A program made the position numbers and the translations under genes. Positions 1-6,788 of a stretch of 11,456 nucleotides of DNA are shown here, piece after piece. The notes beneath the pieces are model-generated. The model did no database searches. It was not told the DNA's origin and saw only the letters and a program-made list of their open reading frames with translations. Source of the DNA: Nitrospinaceae bacterium (GTDB lineage: Bacteria; Nitrospinota; Nitrospinia; Nitrospinales; VA-1); the NCBI GenBank assembly GCA_016763735.1, contig JAESTE010000103.1:1-11456 (forward strand), given 5' to 3'. The stretch's first letter is position 1; every line of letters begins with the position of its first letter.

Positions 1-192
1 CTCTAAAGGCTGCATGGTTACTTCGCAAGCCAGCTCCGGGGCTTTACACATTTCCAGGAATGTATGTTTCTCTTTCAAGTCTCGGTAAACTTTCATATAC
101 CGGCCTGCCTGACGCATAAACCAGACAGGTGTTTTATCCACCGGTTCGCCCCGGCATGCTTTTAAAAATCGAAACTCACTTGAATCGCTCAT
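1..192 (-). CDS. hemE: Uroporphyrinogen decarboxylase, N-terminal 64 codons (partial)
   Basis: The gene runs off the left edge, and only its first 64 codons are present, starting at the ATG complementary to 190-192. The translation contains TPVWFMRQAGRYMKVYR (residues 21-37), the URO-D signature near the N-terminus. R27 and R31 of that motif correspond to arginines that bind the substrate carboxylates. The family enzyme removes four acetate carboxyls from uroporphyrinogen III to give coproporphyrinogen III, a cytoplasmic step of haem synthesis. A GAGGG sequence lies only a few bases upstream of the ATG, so the ribosome site is close but plausible. The next gene upstream on the same strand is queG, 97 bases away, so co-transcription is possible but not shown. 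Confidence 0.93.
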   Translation of the reverse strand, partial: MSDSSEFRFLKACRGEPVDKTPVWFMRQAGRYMKVYRDLKEKHTFLEMCKAPELACEVTMQPLE

Positions 193-289
193 AGCCCTCT
201 AAATAGAAAATGGATTAAATTTTATTGATTATAAGACGGGACACCGACAGGTTCAACGGTTTGTTTGCGTGCTTCTGAAATCCAAAAAC

Positions 290-1420
290 TCATCCTACAA
301 AATGTCGTTTCCGCACACATTCTAATTCCTGCAAAACCATAGGCTCGGCTTCTGACGCCAGTTTCTCATTGAGCAGAGGTATGCTTTCAGAAAACAAAAG
401 TTCTCCCAGAGCCCAAACAGTATGGGCGCGGATGAGAGGCTCCTTATCCTCTAAGGCTTTTATCAAAAACGGCACGGCCTGTAGATTTTTCGAGTTTCCC
501 AAGGCAACCGCAACATTTCGCAACAATCCACGCCGTTTGATCCTTTTTATCGGACTGCCCTTGAACCTCTTCCGAAATTCCTCATCATCCATAAGAATCA
601 ATTTGGTCAACAAAAAATTACTATCAATCTCTTTAAAAGCAGGTTCGTCTGTTTTTACTGCATAAGAGTTCCAAGGGCAAACGATCTGGCAATCGTCGCA
701 TCCGTATATTCTGTTGCCGATGGCTTTGCGAAACTCAATGGGAATAACCCCCTTGAGTTCAATCGTAAGGTAAGAAATACATTTTTTTGAATCCAACACA
801 TAGGGAGCAACGATAGCATCGGTGGGGCAAATATCGATGCAACTGCGACAAGTGCCGCAATGGTTTTCTGCCACCTCTGACTCTGGCAACTCAACATCGA
901 CTAAAATTTCAGAAAGAAAATACCAAGAGCCGATTCCCTGACTGAGCAAATTAGTATGCTTTCCAATCCACCCCAAACCCGCTCGTTGAGCCAACGGTTT
1001 TTCGAGGAGAGGACCTGTATCCACATAAATTTTGGTTTTACAGTCTGCAAACTCTTCTTGAATATTTTTTTCAAGCTCCTTCAAACGAGGCGTGATGATA
1101 TCGTGATAGTCTTTATTCAAAGCATATAGGGAGATATCTCCCTTTTCAGGGAGGTCTAGAAAATCCATTCCCTTTTCTGCGGTGAAATAATTTGTCCTGA
1201 GACAAATAATGCTTTTGACTCCCTCTAACACGAGATTTGTGTCACGGCGTTTTTCCTCCCCGCGAGCCATATAAGCCATTTCCCCAGCGTATCCTAAGGA
1301 CAGCCACTCACTGAAATTTGCACCCGCCTCTCCTATTTCAGGACTGGCAACCCCAAACCCATCAAAGCCAAGAGCGTAAGCCTTTTCTTCAATGATCTTT
1401 AGTCTTTCACTTTTTTTCAA
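290..1420 (-). CDS. queG: Epoxyqueuosine reductase QueG
   Basis: This 376-residue protein has the full QueG layout: an N-terminal cobalamin-binding DUF1730-type domain, a double 4Fe-4S ferredoxin region and C-terminal HEAT-like repeats (about 290-370). VDTGPLLEKPLAQRAGLGWIG (131-151) carries the conserved Asp (D134) used as proton donor. Cluster ligands are C188, C191, C194 and C198, then C214, C241, C244 and C248 (CDDCQIVCPWN). The family reduces epoxyqueuosine to queuosine at the wobble base of tRNAs with GUN anticodons, the last step of queuosine synthesis. The start is a TTG, and no in-frame ATG lies between it and the upstream stop. No strong Shine-Dalgarno is visible. It ends in TGA and is divergent from the deacetylase gene at 1519. 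Confidence 0.95.
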   Translation of the reverse strand: MKKSERLKIIEEKAYALGFDGFGVASPEIGEAGANFSEWLSLGYAGEMAYMARGEEKRRDTNLVLEGVKSIICLRTNYFTAEKGMDFLDLPEKGDISLYALNKDYHDIITPRLKELEKNIQEEFADCKTKIYVDTGPLLEKPLAQRAGLGWIGKHTNLLSQGIGSWYFLSEILVDVELPESEVAENHCGTCRSCIDICPTDAIVAPYVLDSKKCISYLTIELKGVIPIEFRKAIGNRIYGCDDCQIVCPWNSYAVKTDEPAFKEIDSNFLLTKLILMDDEEFRKRFKGSPIKRIKRRGLLRNVAVALGNSKNLQAVPFLIKALEDKEPLIRAHTVWALGELLFSESIPLLNEKLASEAEPMVLQELECVRKRHFVG

Positions 1421-1459
1421 ATCGAGAATTTTCAGATAAGTTGAAGGAATCCCATTATT

Positions 1460-1488
1460 TTGATATTCTCAATAAAGTTTTGTAAATA
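1460..1488 (+). promoter_or_regulatory. Candidate sigma-70 promoter for the deacetylase gene
   Basis: In the divergent queG/deacetylase gap, TTGATA (1460-1465, five of six matches to the -35 consensus) is followed after 17 bases by TAAATA (1483-1488, a weak -10). The gap is AT-rich, so chance similarity is a real possibility. Confidence 0.3.
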
Positions 1489-1518
1489 TGAAATTAAAAA
1501 TCTTAACAGGGAAAAAAA

Positions 1519-2469
1519 TTGAATAAAACGGGCTACATTTCAGATCCCTTTTATTTGAAGCACGAGAACGAACCTCACCCGGAAAATCCAGGCCGATTAA
1601 TCGCAATTAAAGAGAAAATTGAATCTTCAAAATTTTACAACAACCTTACCTTAATTCAACCCCGCAAAGCCACTGTAGAAGATATTGCCAAAGTCCATGA
1701 TATCGGACACATCAAGAACGTTGAGCAAAGCTGCAAAAATGGGGTTCGAAATCTGGATGCCGATACCGTAATTTGTCCAGACTCCCATGAAGCGGCACTA
1801 TTGAGTGCCGGTGCCGGACTGGAAGCCCTGGACAAAATTTTAGAAGGAACTATTAACAACGCTTTTTGTGCAGTGCGCCCACCTGGTCACCATGCCGAAC
1901 AAAATCGGTCTATGGGATTTTGCCTTTTTAATAACGTCGGAGTAATCGCCCGCTATGCCCAGGATGTCAAACAACTCGGAAAAATTTTTATTTTTGACTG
2001 GGACGTGCATCATGGAAACGGAACACAACATTCTTTTTATAAAGATTCCTCAATTTTTTACAGTAGCACCCACCAATACCCTTTTTACCCTGGCACAGGA
2101 GGAGAGGACGAAACAGGGACCGGAGACGGCCTGGGATCGAACTTGAATTTACCCATGCAAGCTTTTTCAGGAGATACCGATTATCTCAACGCAATAGAGC
2201 ATAAATTGGTTCCAGCAATTCAAAAATTCAATCCCGATCTGATTATTATTTCAGCCGGATTCGATGCTCATGAAAACGATCCTCTTGCCCAAATCGAGCT
2301 GAGCACGGAATGCTATGGAGAAATGACACGACAGCTGATTGATGTAGCTAACGATGTTTGCGAAGGCAGAATACTTTCCATGCTAGAAGGTGGATATGAT
2401 TATTCCGCGTTAGGAGATTCCGTTCAACTGCATGTAGAAACCCTGTTAAATCATCAGACTGGCAAATGA
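1519..2469 (+). CDS. Histone deacetylase family (class II-like) amidohydrolase
   Basis: This 316-residue protein carries the complete arginase-fold deacetylase signature. RPPGHH (120-125) holds the paired catalytic histidines. DWDVHHGNGTQ (160-170) contains predicted zinc ligands D162 and H164. SAGFDAHENDPL (245-256) contains the third ligand, D249. LEGGY ends with the transition-state tyrosine, Y293. Family members remove acetyl groups from acetyl-lysine, acetylpolyamines or similar amides, and the substrate here cannot be told from sequence. There is no signal peptide, so it is probably cytoplasmic. Translation begins at a TTG with a good AGGGA site six bases upstream (1508-1512), which supports this start. 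It ends in TGA, and a truncated membrane-protein gene follows on the same strand. Confidence 0.93.
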   Translation: MNKTGYISDPFYLKHENEPHPENPGRLIAIKEKIESSKFYNNLTLIQPRKATVEDIAKVHDIGHIKNVEQSCKNGVRNLDADTVICPDSHEAALLSAGAGLEALDKILEGTINNAFCAVRPPGHHAEQNRSMGFCLFNNVGVIARYAQDVKQLGKIFIFDWDVHHGNGTQHSFYKDSSIFYSSTHQYPFYPGTGGEDETGTGDGLGSNLNLPMQAFSGDTDYLNAIEHKLVPAIQKFNPDLIIISAGFDAHENDPLAQIELSTECYGEMTRQLIDVANDVCEGRILSMLEGGYDYSALGDSVQLHVETLLNHQTGK

Positions 2470-2508
2470 GATGACGTCTCCCCCACGACAATCCGATTTC
2501 CTCCCAGG

Positions 2509-2538
2509 CTACCATTATGGCCATGGCCATAATGGTAG
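2509..2538. repeat. Perfect 30-bp palindrome without spacer
   Basis: CTACCATTATGGCCA (2509-2523) is followed directly by its exact reverse complement (2524-2538). It spans all the candidate start codons (2517, 2523, 2532) of the downstream membrane-protein gene. A transcript could fold these starts into a hairpin. It sits where homology to the usual protein family stops. Confidence 0.9.
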
Positions 2539-2870
2539 TATTGGGATCAATACTTGGTGGAACTTTTTTGGGCCCGACTTTTTTTCTGAGCTTGGTGGGA
2601 GGTATTGCAGCAATACTTTTAATGGGCATGCTTTATAAGATAGGAAAAAATCACATGAGTTTGATCGGCATCAGCATATTCGGAGCATATACGCATACTC
2701 TTGCGACATCTCTCTGTGTCTATTATTTTCTTATTCGCGAGAGTTCTTTTTTTACATTGCTTCCCTTTTTCTTTTCACTGGCTCTCCTGACAGGAATATT
2801 AACAGGTTCTATTGCCAATACGCTCACCCGGCAAATGCAAGACATTGACTTTAATTTTGGAAAACTCTAA
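2517..2870 (+). CDS. Heptaprenyl diphosphate synthase component I-like membrane protein, N-terminally truncated
   Basis: This 117-residue very hydrophobic protein resembles the C-terminal two thirds of the Hpre_diP_synt_I / Gx-transporter-like family. VVLGSILGGTFLGPTFFLSL, then GGIAAILLM, LIGISIFGAYTHTLA and ALLTGILTGSIANTL match that family's conserved order. Three to four membrane segments are evident. Family members are usually about 160-180 residues, and roughly 50-60 N-terminal residues are missing. The 41 bases between the deacetylase stop and the palindrome encode nothing similar in any frame. The start codon is uncertain (ATG at 2517, 2523 or 2532) because all lie in the perfect palindrome. 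No convincing ribosome site is seen. It is probably a broken gene, though a shortened functional product cannot be excluded. It ends in TAA. Confidence 0.6.
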   Translation: MAMAIMVVLGSILGGTFLGPTFFLSLVGGIAAILLMGMLYKIGKNHMSLIGISIFGAYTHTLATSLCVYYFLIRESSFFTLLPFFFSLALLTGILTGSIANTLTRQMQDIDFNFGKL

Positions 2871-2945
2871 TGAACGACCCCGCCGCAAGCAGACGAGATA
2901 TCCCAAAAATATTTTTATTTACCAGGCGCGGCAAGCTACGGGGAA

Positions 2946-2968
2946 TTAAACCCACTTTGTGGGATTAA
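2946..2968. repeat. Imperfect inverted repeat in the 2871-3002 gap
   Basis: TTAA-A-CCCAC-TTT-GTGGG-A-TTAA forms nine pairs with one A/A mismatch. The same 132-base gap holds a 12-bp AT palindrome (2905-2916) and two similar 10-mers, CGCCGCAAGC (2881-2890) and CGCGGCAAGC (2926-2935). No T-run follows on the plus strand, so it is not a clear terminator. A worn REP-like or mobile-element remnant is one reading. Confidence 0.5.
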
Positions 2969-3002
2969 AATAAAAAACTTTCGATAAGATATTGTTTTAG
3001 AT

Positions 3003-3224
3003 ATGATAAGAAAGATGTTTAATTCTCCGGTTAAAAAACAAACTATGACCAATCAGCCTGACCCAGACAGTAAGCTCAGTATTATTTTAGAGTTTTGGGA
3101 TTTCCTGAAAACAAGAAAAAAATGGTGGCTAGGTCCTATTGTTTTAATAATGCTGCTAATGGGCTTGTTGATCGTCTTAACCGAGGGCAGTGCGGTCGCC
3201 CCTTTCATCTATACTCTTTTCTAA
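3003..3224 (+). CDS. DUF5989 family single-pass membrane mini-protein
   Basis: This 73-residue protein contains the compact DUF5989 pattern. SKLSIILEFWDFLKTRKKWW (about 23-42) is an amphipathic, basic segment. It is followed by one transmembrane helix (PIVLIMLLMGLLIVL) and the invariant-looking tail GSAVAPFIYTLF. Family members are usually about 50 residues, so the first 15-20 residues may be extra. ATGs at 3003, 3015 and 3045 are all possible, and none has a clear ribosome site. No biochemical function is known to me. These genes typically sit beside carbamoyltransferase, SGNH hydrolase or glycosyltransferase genes of glycan assembly. Here a GT2 gene begins nine bases after the stop, consistent with a shared envelope or glycan role (inference). 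It ends in TAA. Confidence 0.75.
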   Translation: MIRKMFNSPVKKQTMTNQPDPDSKLSIILEFWDFLKTRKKWWLGPIVLIMLLMGLLIVLTEGSAVAPFIYTLF

Positions 3225-3233
3225 ATATAGACC

Positions 3234-3920
3234 TTGCTAAAACTTTCTATTGTCATCCCTATTTATAACGAACGAGAAACCTTGGAGACTTTAATAGCCA
3301 AAGTCAACGCGGTTGATTACGACAAAGAAATACTATTGATTGATGATTTTTCAACCGATGGCACCCGTGAAATACTAAAGAAATACGAAAACAAAGAAGG
3401 CTTTCAGGTTCTTTATCACAACCGCAATCAAGGAAAAGGCGCCGCACTGAGAACTGGTTTTTCCAATGTGAACGGAGACATCATTATCATTCAAGATGCT
3501 GACCTGGAATACAATCCCGCTGATTATGGAACATTAATCGAGCCAATTCTGGACGGACGTGCAGACGTAGTATATGGTTCCCGCTTTCTGGGAGGCCCCC
3601 ATCGCGTTTTATTTTTCTGGCATTCCGTTGGCAATATGGTGCTGACAACTTTTTCTAATATGCTCACCAATGTGAACCTTACAGATATGGAAACGGGGTA
3701 TAAAGTTTTCACAAAAAAAGTCAACGATACCCTAACGTTTAAGTGTGATCGTTTTGGATTTGAACCCGAGTTTACGGCGAAGGTAGCAAAAAATAATTTC
3801 AGGATATACGAAGTCCCAATTTCTTATAATGGTCGCGACTATTCAGAAGGAAAGAAAATAACATGGAAAGACGGCGTCGCTGCCATCTGGTACATTATCA
3901 AATTCAAATATACAAACTGA
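3234..3920 (+). CDS. Family 2 glycosyltransferase, DPM1-like
   Basis: This 228-residue GT-A fold enzyme starts with LSIVIPIYNE (4-13). LLIDDFSTDGT carries the nucleotide-contacting D37/D38, and IQDADLEYNP contains the DxD metal motif (D88, D90). GSRFLGG (115-121) and TDMETGYK (150-157) are typical of the polyprenyl-phosphate mannose/glucose synthase branch. It has no C-terminal transmembrane pair, so it resembles the soluble or peripheral DPM1 form. It likely transfers a sugar from a nucleotide donor to a lipid phosphate carrier, but donor and acceptor are unknown. The start is TTG, nine bases after the DUF5989 stop and without a visible Shine-Dalgarno, which suggests translational coupling. 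It ends in TGA and converges with the DUF2007 gene 13 bases further on. Confidence 0.9.
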   Translation: MLKLSIVIPIYNERETLETLIAKVNAVDYDKEILLIDDFSTDGTREILKKYENKEGFQVLYHNRNQGKGAALRTGFSNVNGDIIIIQDADLEYNPADYGTLIEPILDGRADVVYGSRFLGGPHRVLFFWHSVGNMVLTTFSNMLTNVNLTDMETGYKVFTKKVNDTLTFKCDRFGFEPEFTAKVAKNNFRIYEVPISYNGRDYSEGKKITWKDGVAAIWYIIKFKYTN

Positions 3921-3933
3921 GTGAACCCAATAC

Positions 3934-4326
3934 CTAGTTAAGTTTCTCACCACAATAGCTACAAACATTATCCTCAAAGGCCACCTCGGTCTCGCAGGCT
4001 GAGCAAACTTGAATACCCTGCCGCTCTTCGAGAAGCTTTCTTGCACGTTCCACATCTTCTTTCCTGGCCCAGAGACGAACCTTCATTAAGTCTGCGACCG
4101 GAGCAGGCCCTGCATGAAAAGATATATTTTCCAACTGACAGGGGATATTTTCGTTCTCAAGAAAACCTCTGATGATATAGGCAGTAGCTTCATTTAGAAT
4201 CGTGCATATGACAGCCAGCTCAGGAAATTTATCTTCCTTCAAGGAAGAGACAAGCTCTACATTGCAGTCGCGACAGGTAGGAGTGGTATCAGGAAATTCT
4301 TCTTCACATTTGGGACAAAACATCAT
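3934..4326 (-). CDS. DUF2007-domain protein flanked by two zinc ribbons
   Basis: This 130-residue soluble protein has three parts. An N-terminal zinc ribbon has C4, C7, C18 and C21. A central DUF2007 / putative signal-transducing domain (about 35-102) contains the pattern LNEATAYIIRGFLENENIPC and a closing ARKEDVERARKLLEE helix. A C-terminal ribbon has C108, C111, C122 and C125. The DUF2007 family is thought to bind or sense something, but no function is established, and the double-ribbon sandwich gives no specific substrate. Two ATGs in tandem (4326, 4323) begin the protein and neither has a strong ribosome site. It lies 25 bases downstream of waaF and is probably the last gene of that transcript. 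It ends in TAG. Confidence 0.85.
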   Translation of the reverse strand: MMFCPKCEEEFPDTTPTCRDCNVELVSSLKEDKFPELAVICTILNEATAYIIRGFLENENIPCQLENISFHAGPAPVADLMKVRLWARKEDVERARKLLEERQGIQVCSACETEVAFEDNVCSYCGEKLN

Positions 4327-4351
4327 TCATCAAACCACAAGAAATAAATCT

Positions 4352-5431
4352 CTAAATTCTTTTTAAAAGACGGTGAATTGCCTCGTACACGTTTTTCACG
4401 GTGATATCTTCCAAGCAATAAGGTTTGTTGTGCGGAGACGGTTTGCATTCCTTAAAAAAACGTTGGCGACAAGGTGAGCATGAATAGTTTTCTGTAAGAA
4501 TCTCGCAATTCTCGGGTGCCATATAAGGACCTGTAGTGCCAACATTTCCAGGCCCAAATATAGCTACAATGGGTGTGCCCACCATAGCAGCAAGATGCAT
4601 CATGCCACTGTCGTTACCAATAAACAGTCGGCTCTTTTTCAGAACCCCCGCCAAAACTCTCAAGTTCACTGCCGGAATAATCTTAACCTTGTCCGGAGGA
4701 CAATAGTTTTTAATTCGATTCAATAATTTTTCTTCAGATTGCGTTCCTAATAAAACGATTTTCTTTCCACCCTCTTTAAAAATTTTCTGGCATAAAATTC
4801 CAAACCGCTCTACATGCCAGCTTCTTTCTACCTTGGACGTTCCCGGGTGCAAGGTGATAAACTCTTCATCTTCATCCAAACCTATATTCAACAATGCTTC
4901 GCGGATTGAGATGTCGCCCTCCTGTTTTATAACAGGACTGAAAACCGTATCTGGGACATCCATTTTTAAAGGCGAAAAAATTTTAAAAAAATACTCAACG
5001 CGATATTGGCTTTTTTTCAGATGATCGGTAGTCGGTATCGGATGTGTCAGAAGAATATCTCTACCATCTGTGTTGTATCCCAGCCTATGCTTTGCTCCTG
5101 TCAAACTTAATAGAAAAGCGGAACCAAAGGAATTAGGAAAAACGATACCCACATCAAACTGATACTTTTTGAGGCTGCGGGCAAACTTTATGCGTGTCCA
5201 AAGTCCGGAATTCGAACCGGAAGGCAAGAGAAGTACCGTGTTAATAGCGGGATGCCCAAGAAGCAGTTCATCGGAGGGAGATTTTACTACGGCAGTTATA
5301 CGAGCCGTAGGATAGGCTCGACGTAGGGATTGCAAAACCGGAAGAGTCAATACTACATCACCAATCCAGTTTGGCATCCACAACACAATGCTGTGAATAT
5401 CTTGATCGTATAGGGGTCGGGATTCGTCCAT
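4352..5431 (-). CDS. waaF: ADP-heptose:LPS heptosyltransferase II (glycosyltransferase family 9)
   Basis: The GT-B fold of family GT9 is clear. WMPNWIGDVVLTLPVLQSL lies close to the N-terminus. LHPGTSKVERSWHVERF is mid-protein, and FIGNDSGMMHLAAMVGTP followed by AIFGPGNVGTTGP forms the ADP-heptose-binding C-terminal half. A four-cysteine tail (CSPC, then KEC and YC) is the pattern I associate with WaaF-type members. The enzyme adds the second heptose to the LPS inner core on the cytoplasmic membrane face. I chose the ATG at 5431 (359 residues), because upstream in-frame initiation would need a TTG at 5464 (370 residues) directly behind a hairpin. murA lies 103 bases upstream of the chosen start on the same strand. 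It ends in TAG. Confidence 0.88.
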   Translation of the reverse strand: MDESRPLYDQDIHSIVLWMPNWIGDVVLTLPVLQSLRRAYPTARITAVVKSPSDELLLGHPAINTVLLLPSGSNSGLWTRIKFARSLKKYQFDVGIVFPNSFGSAFLLSLTGAKHRLGYNTDGRDILLTHPIPTTDHLKKSQYRVEYFFKIFSPLKMDVPDTVFSPVIKQEGDISIREALLNIGLDEDEEFITLHPGTSKVERSWHVERFGILCQKIFKEGGKKIVLLGTQSEEKLLNRIKNYCPPDKVKIIPAVNLRVLAGVLKKSRLFIGNDSGMMHLAAMVGTPIVAIFGPGNVGTTGPYMAPENCEILTENYSCSPCRQRFFKECKPSPHNKPYCLEDITVKNVYEAIHRLLKRI

Positions 5432-5444
5432 AACTTTACCAGCA

Positions 5445-5531
5445 CCCTCTAACGAGGGATGCAACTAGAAATAATTGTTTTTCTAGCCAAGCAACTACTC
5501 TTCGCCCCTCGCCGGCACCAAGTCGGGGAAG
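5445..5531 (-). promoter_or_regulatory. Stacked hairpins in the murA-waaF leader
   Basis: Three inverted repeats lie between the murA stop and the likely waaF ATG. The first is CCCTC-TAAC-GAGGG (5445-5458, plus-strand view). The second is CTAGAAA, an 8-base loop, and TTTCTAG (5465-5486). The third is an imperfect GC-rich stem between 5500-5511 and 5524-5531. The direct repeat GCAACTA (5461-5467 and 5491-5497) brackets the second. None is followed by a long T-run on the minus strand, so a leader or RNA-processing role is likelier than termination. Confidence 0.4.
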
Positions 5532-5534
5532 GAT

Positions 5535-6788
5535 TTACTTTACGCGATGTATCTGGGCACCCAGATTTGACAATTTTTCTTCCATACTCACATAGCCACG
5601 GTCGATGTGATAAATTCTGGAAATGACAGATTGACCTTTAGCCGCTAATGCAGCCAGAATCAATGAAGCACTCGCACGTAGATCCGTAGCCATCAGTGGG
5701 GCACCTGAAAGACCTCTCACTCCACTAATGATGGCGGTATGCCCATCTAACGTGATATTGGCACCCATCCTTTTTAATTCTGCAACGTGCATGAACCGAT
5801 TTTCAAATACGGTCTCCATGATAATACTCTGTCCCTGCGCCAATGTCATCAACGCCATGAACTGCGCCTGAATATCGGTAGGAAAACCAGGGTAAGGATG
5901 GGTTCTCGCATTAACAGCGCGGATAGGCCCCTTTCCTATTATTCGCATTTTATTCTTTTCAACTTCAACATCGACCTGAGCCTCTTGAAGTTTCAGAGTA
6001 ATGGGTTCTACATGCTGCGGTATGCAATTTTCGATCGTCACATCCCCTTGAGTGATTGCCGCCGCGATCATATAGGTTCCCGTCTCGATGCGATCCGGGA
6101 AGATCGTGCATTCAATGGGTTTGAGTGAGGTGGTTCCCAGTATCTTAATGATATCTGTTCCCTGCCCTGAAATTCTTGCCCCTGCCAGGTTTAAAATATC
6201 AGCGAGGAAAACCACTTCAGGCTCTTTCGCTACGTTTTCCAAAATAGTTTCACCCTCAGCTAAAACTGCGGCCATCATTAGGTTTGCAGTGCCTGTCACA
6301 GAAACCGTATCAAAATAAAATGAAATTCCTTTTAGACGATCCACTTCACCGTGAACATAACCCTGATCCAGCCAGACTTTTGCTCCCATCGCCTGCAAGC
6401 CTTTTATATGAAGGTCAATGGGCCGAGCACCAATGGCGCAGCCTCCTGGAAGGGATACGCGTGCCTTGCCCAGCCTTGCTAAAAGCGGCCCCAGTACCAT
6501 GCACGAAGCCCGCATGGTGGAAACCAGATCATAAGGGGCTTCCGAGTTATTTACCTTGGAGGTATCCAGGATTATTTTCTCGTTACTATAACTTTCGACT
6601 TCAGCTCCCAGAGCTTCCAGAAGCTTTATCATCGTCAGTACATCGCGGACTTCAGGAACTCCATCGATGATATTCCGGCCCTCGGTCAGCAATGTTGCGG
6701 CAAGAACCGGTAACACCGCATTCTTGGCACCGCTCATTTTCACAGTTCCCACTAACCGCTTACCGCCTTCTATGACTATTTTATCCAT
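5535..6788 (-). CDS. murA: UDP-N-acetylglucosamine 1-carboxyvinyltransferase MurA
   Basis: This 417-residue protein is full length for the family. The EPSP-synthase-type double-domain fold is marked by SGAKNAVLP (K22, N23), TMRAS (R93), the catalytic-loop cysteine in PGGCAIGARPIDLH (C117), YPGFPTDIQAQ (general base D305) and HIDRGYVSMEEKL (R397). MurA transfers enolpyruvate from phosphoenolpyruvate to UDP-GlcNAc, the first committed step of peptidoglycan synthesis. A cysteine rather than aspartate at position 117 predicts the fosfomycin-sensitive form (family knowledge). Its ATG overlaps the end of prmC (ATGGATAA), so translation is probably coupled to that gene. It ends in TAA. Confidence 0.97.
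   Translation of the reverse strand: MDKIVIEGGKRLVGTVKMSGAKNAVLPVLAATLLTEGRNIIDGVPEVRDVLTMIKLLEALGAEVESYSNEKIILDTSKVNNSEAPYDLVSTMRASCMVLGPLLARLGKARVSLPGGCAIGARPIDLHIKGLQAMGAKVWLDQGYVHGEVDRLKGISFYFDTVSVTGTANLMMAAVLAEGETILENVAKEPEVVFLADILNLAGARISGQGTDIIKILGTTSLKPIECTIFPDRIETGTYMIAAAITQGDVTIENCIPQHVEPITLKLQEAQVDVEVEKNKMRIIGKGPIRAVNARTHPYPGFPTDIQAQFMALMTLAQGQSIIMETVFENRFMHVAELKRMGANITLDGHTAIISGVRGLSGAPLMATDLRASASLILAALAAKGQSVISRIYHIDRGYVSMEEKLSNLGAQIHRVK

Noticed and set aside
2471..2632. Short frame after the deacetylase stop as the missing N-terminus of the membrane protein
   Set aside because: Its translation (MTSPPRQSDFLPGYHYG...) is neither hydrophobic nor similar to the family's N-terminal helices, and it reads on in a different frame over the real gene.
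6284..6670. Plus-strand frames over murA, rho and prfA
   Set aside because: They are antisense shadows of well-conserved genes, with no family resemblance or ribosome sites.
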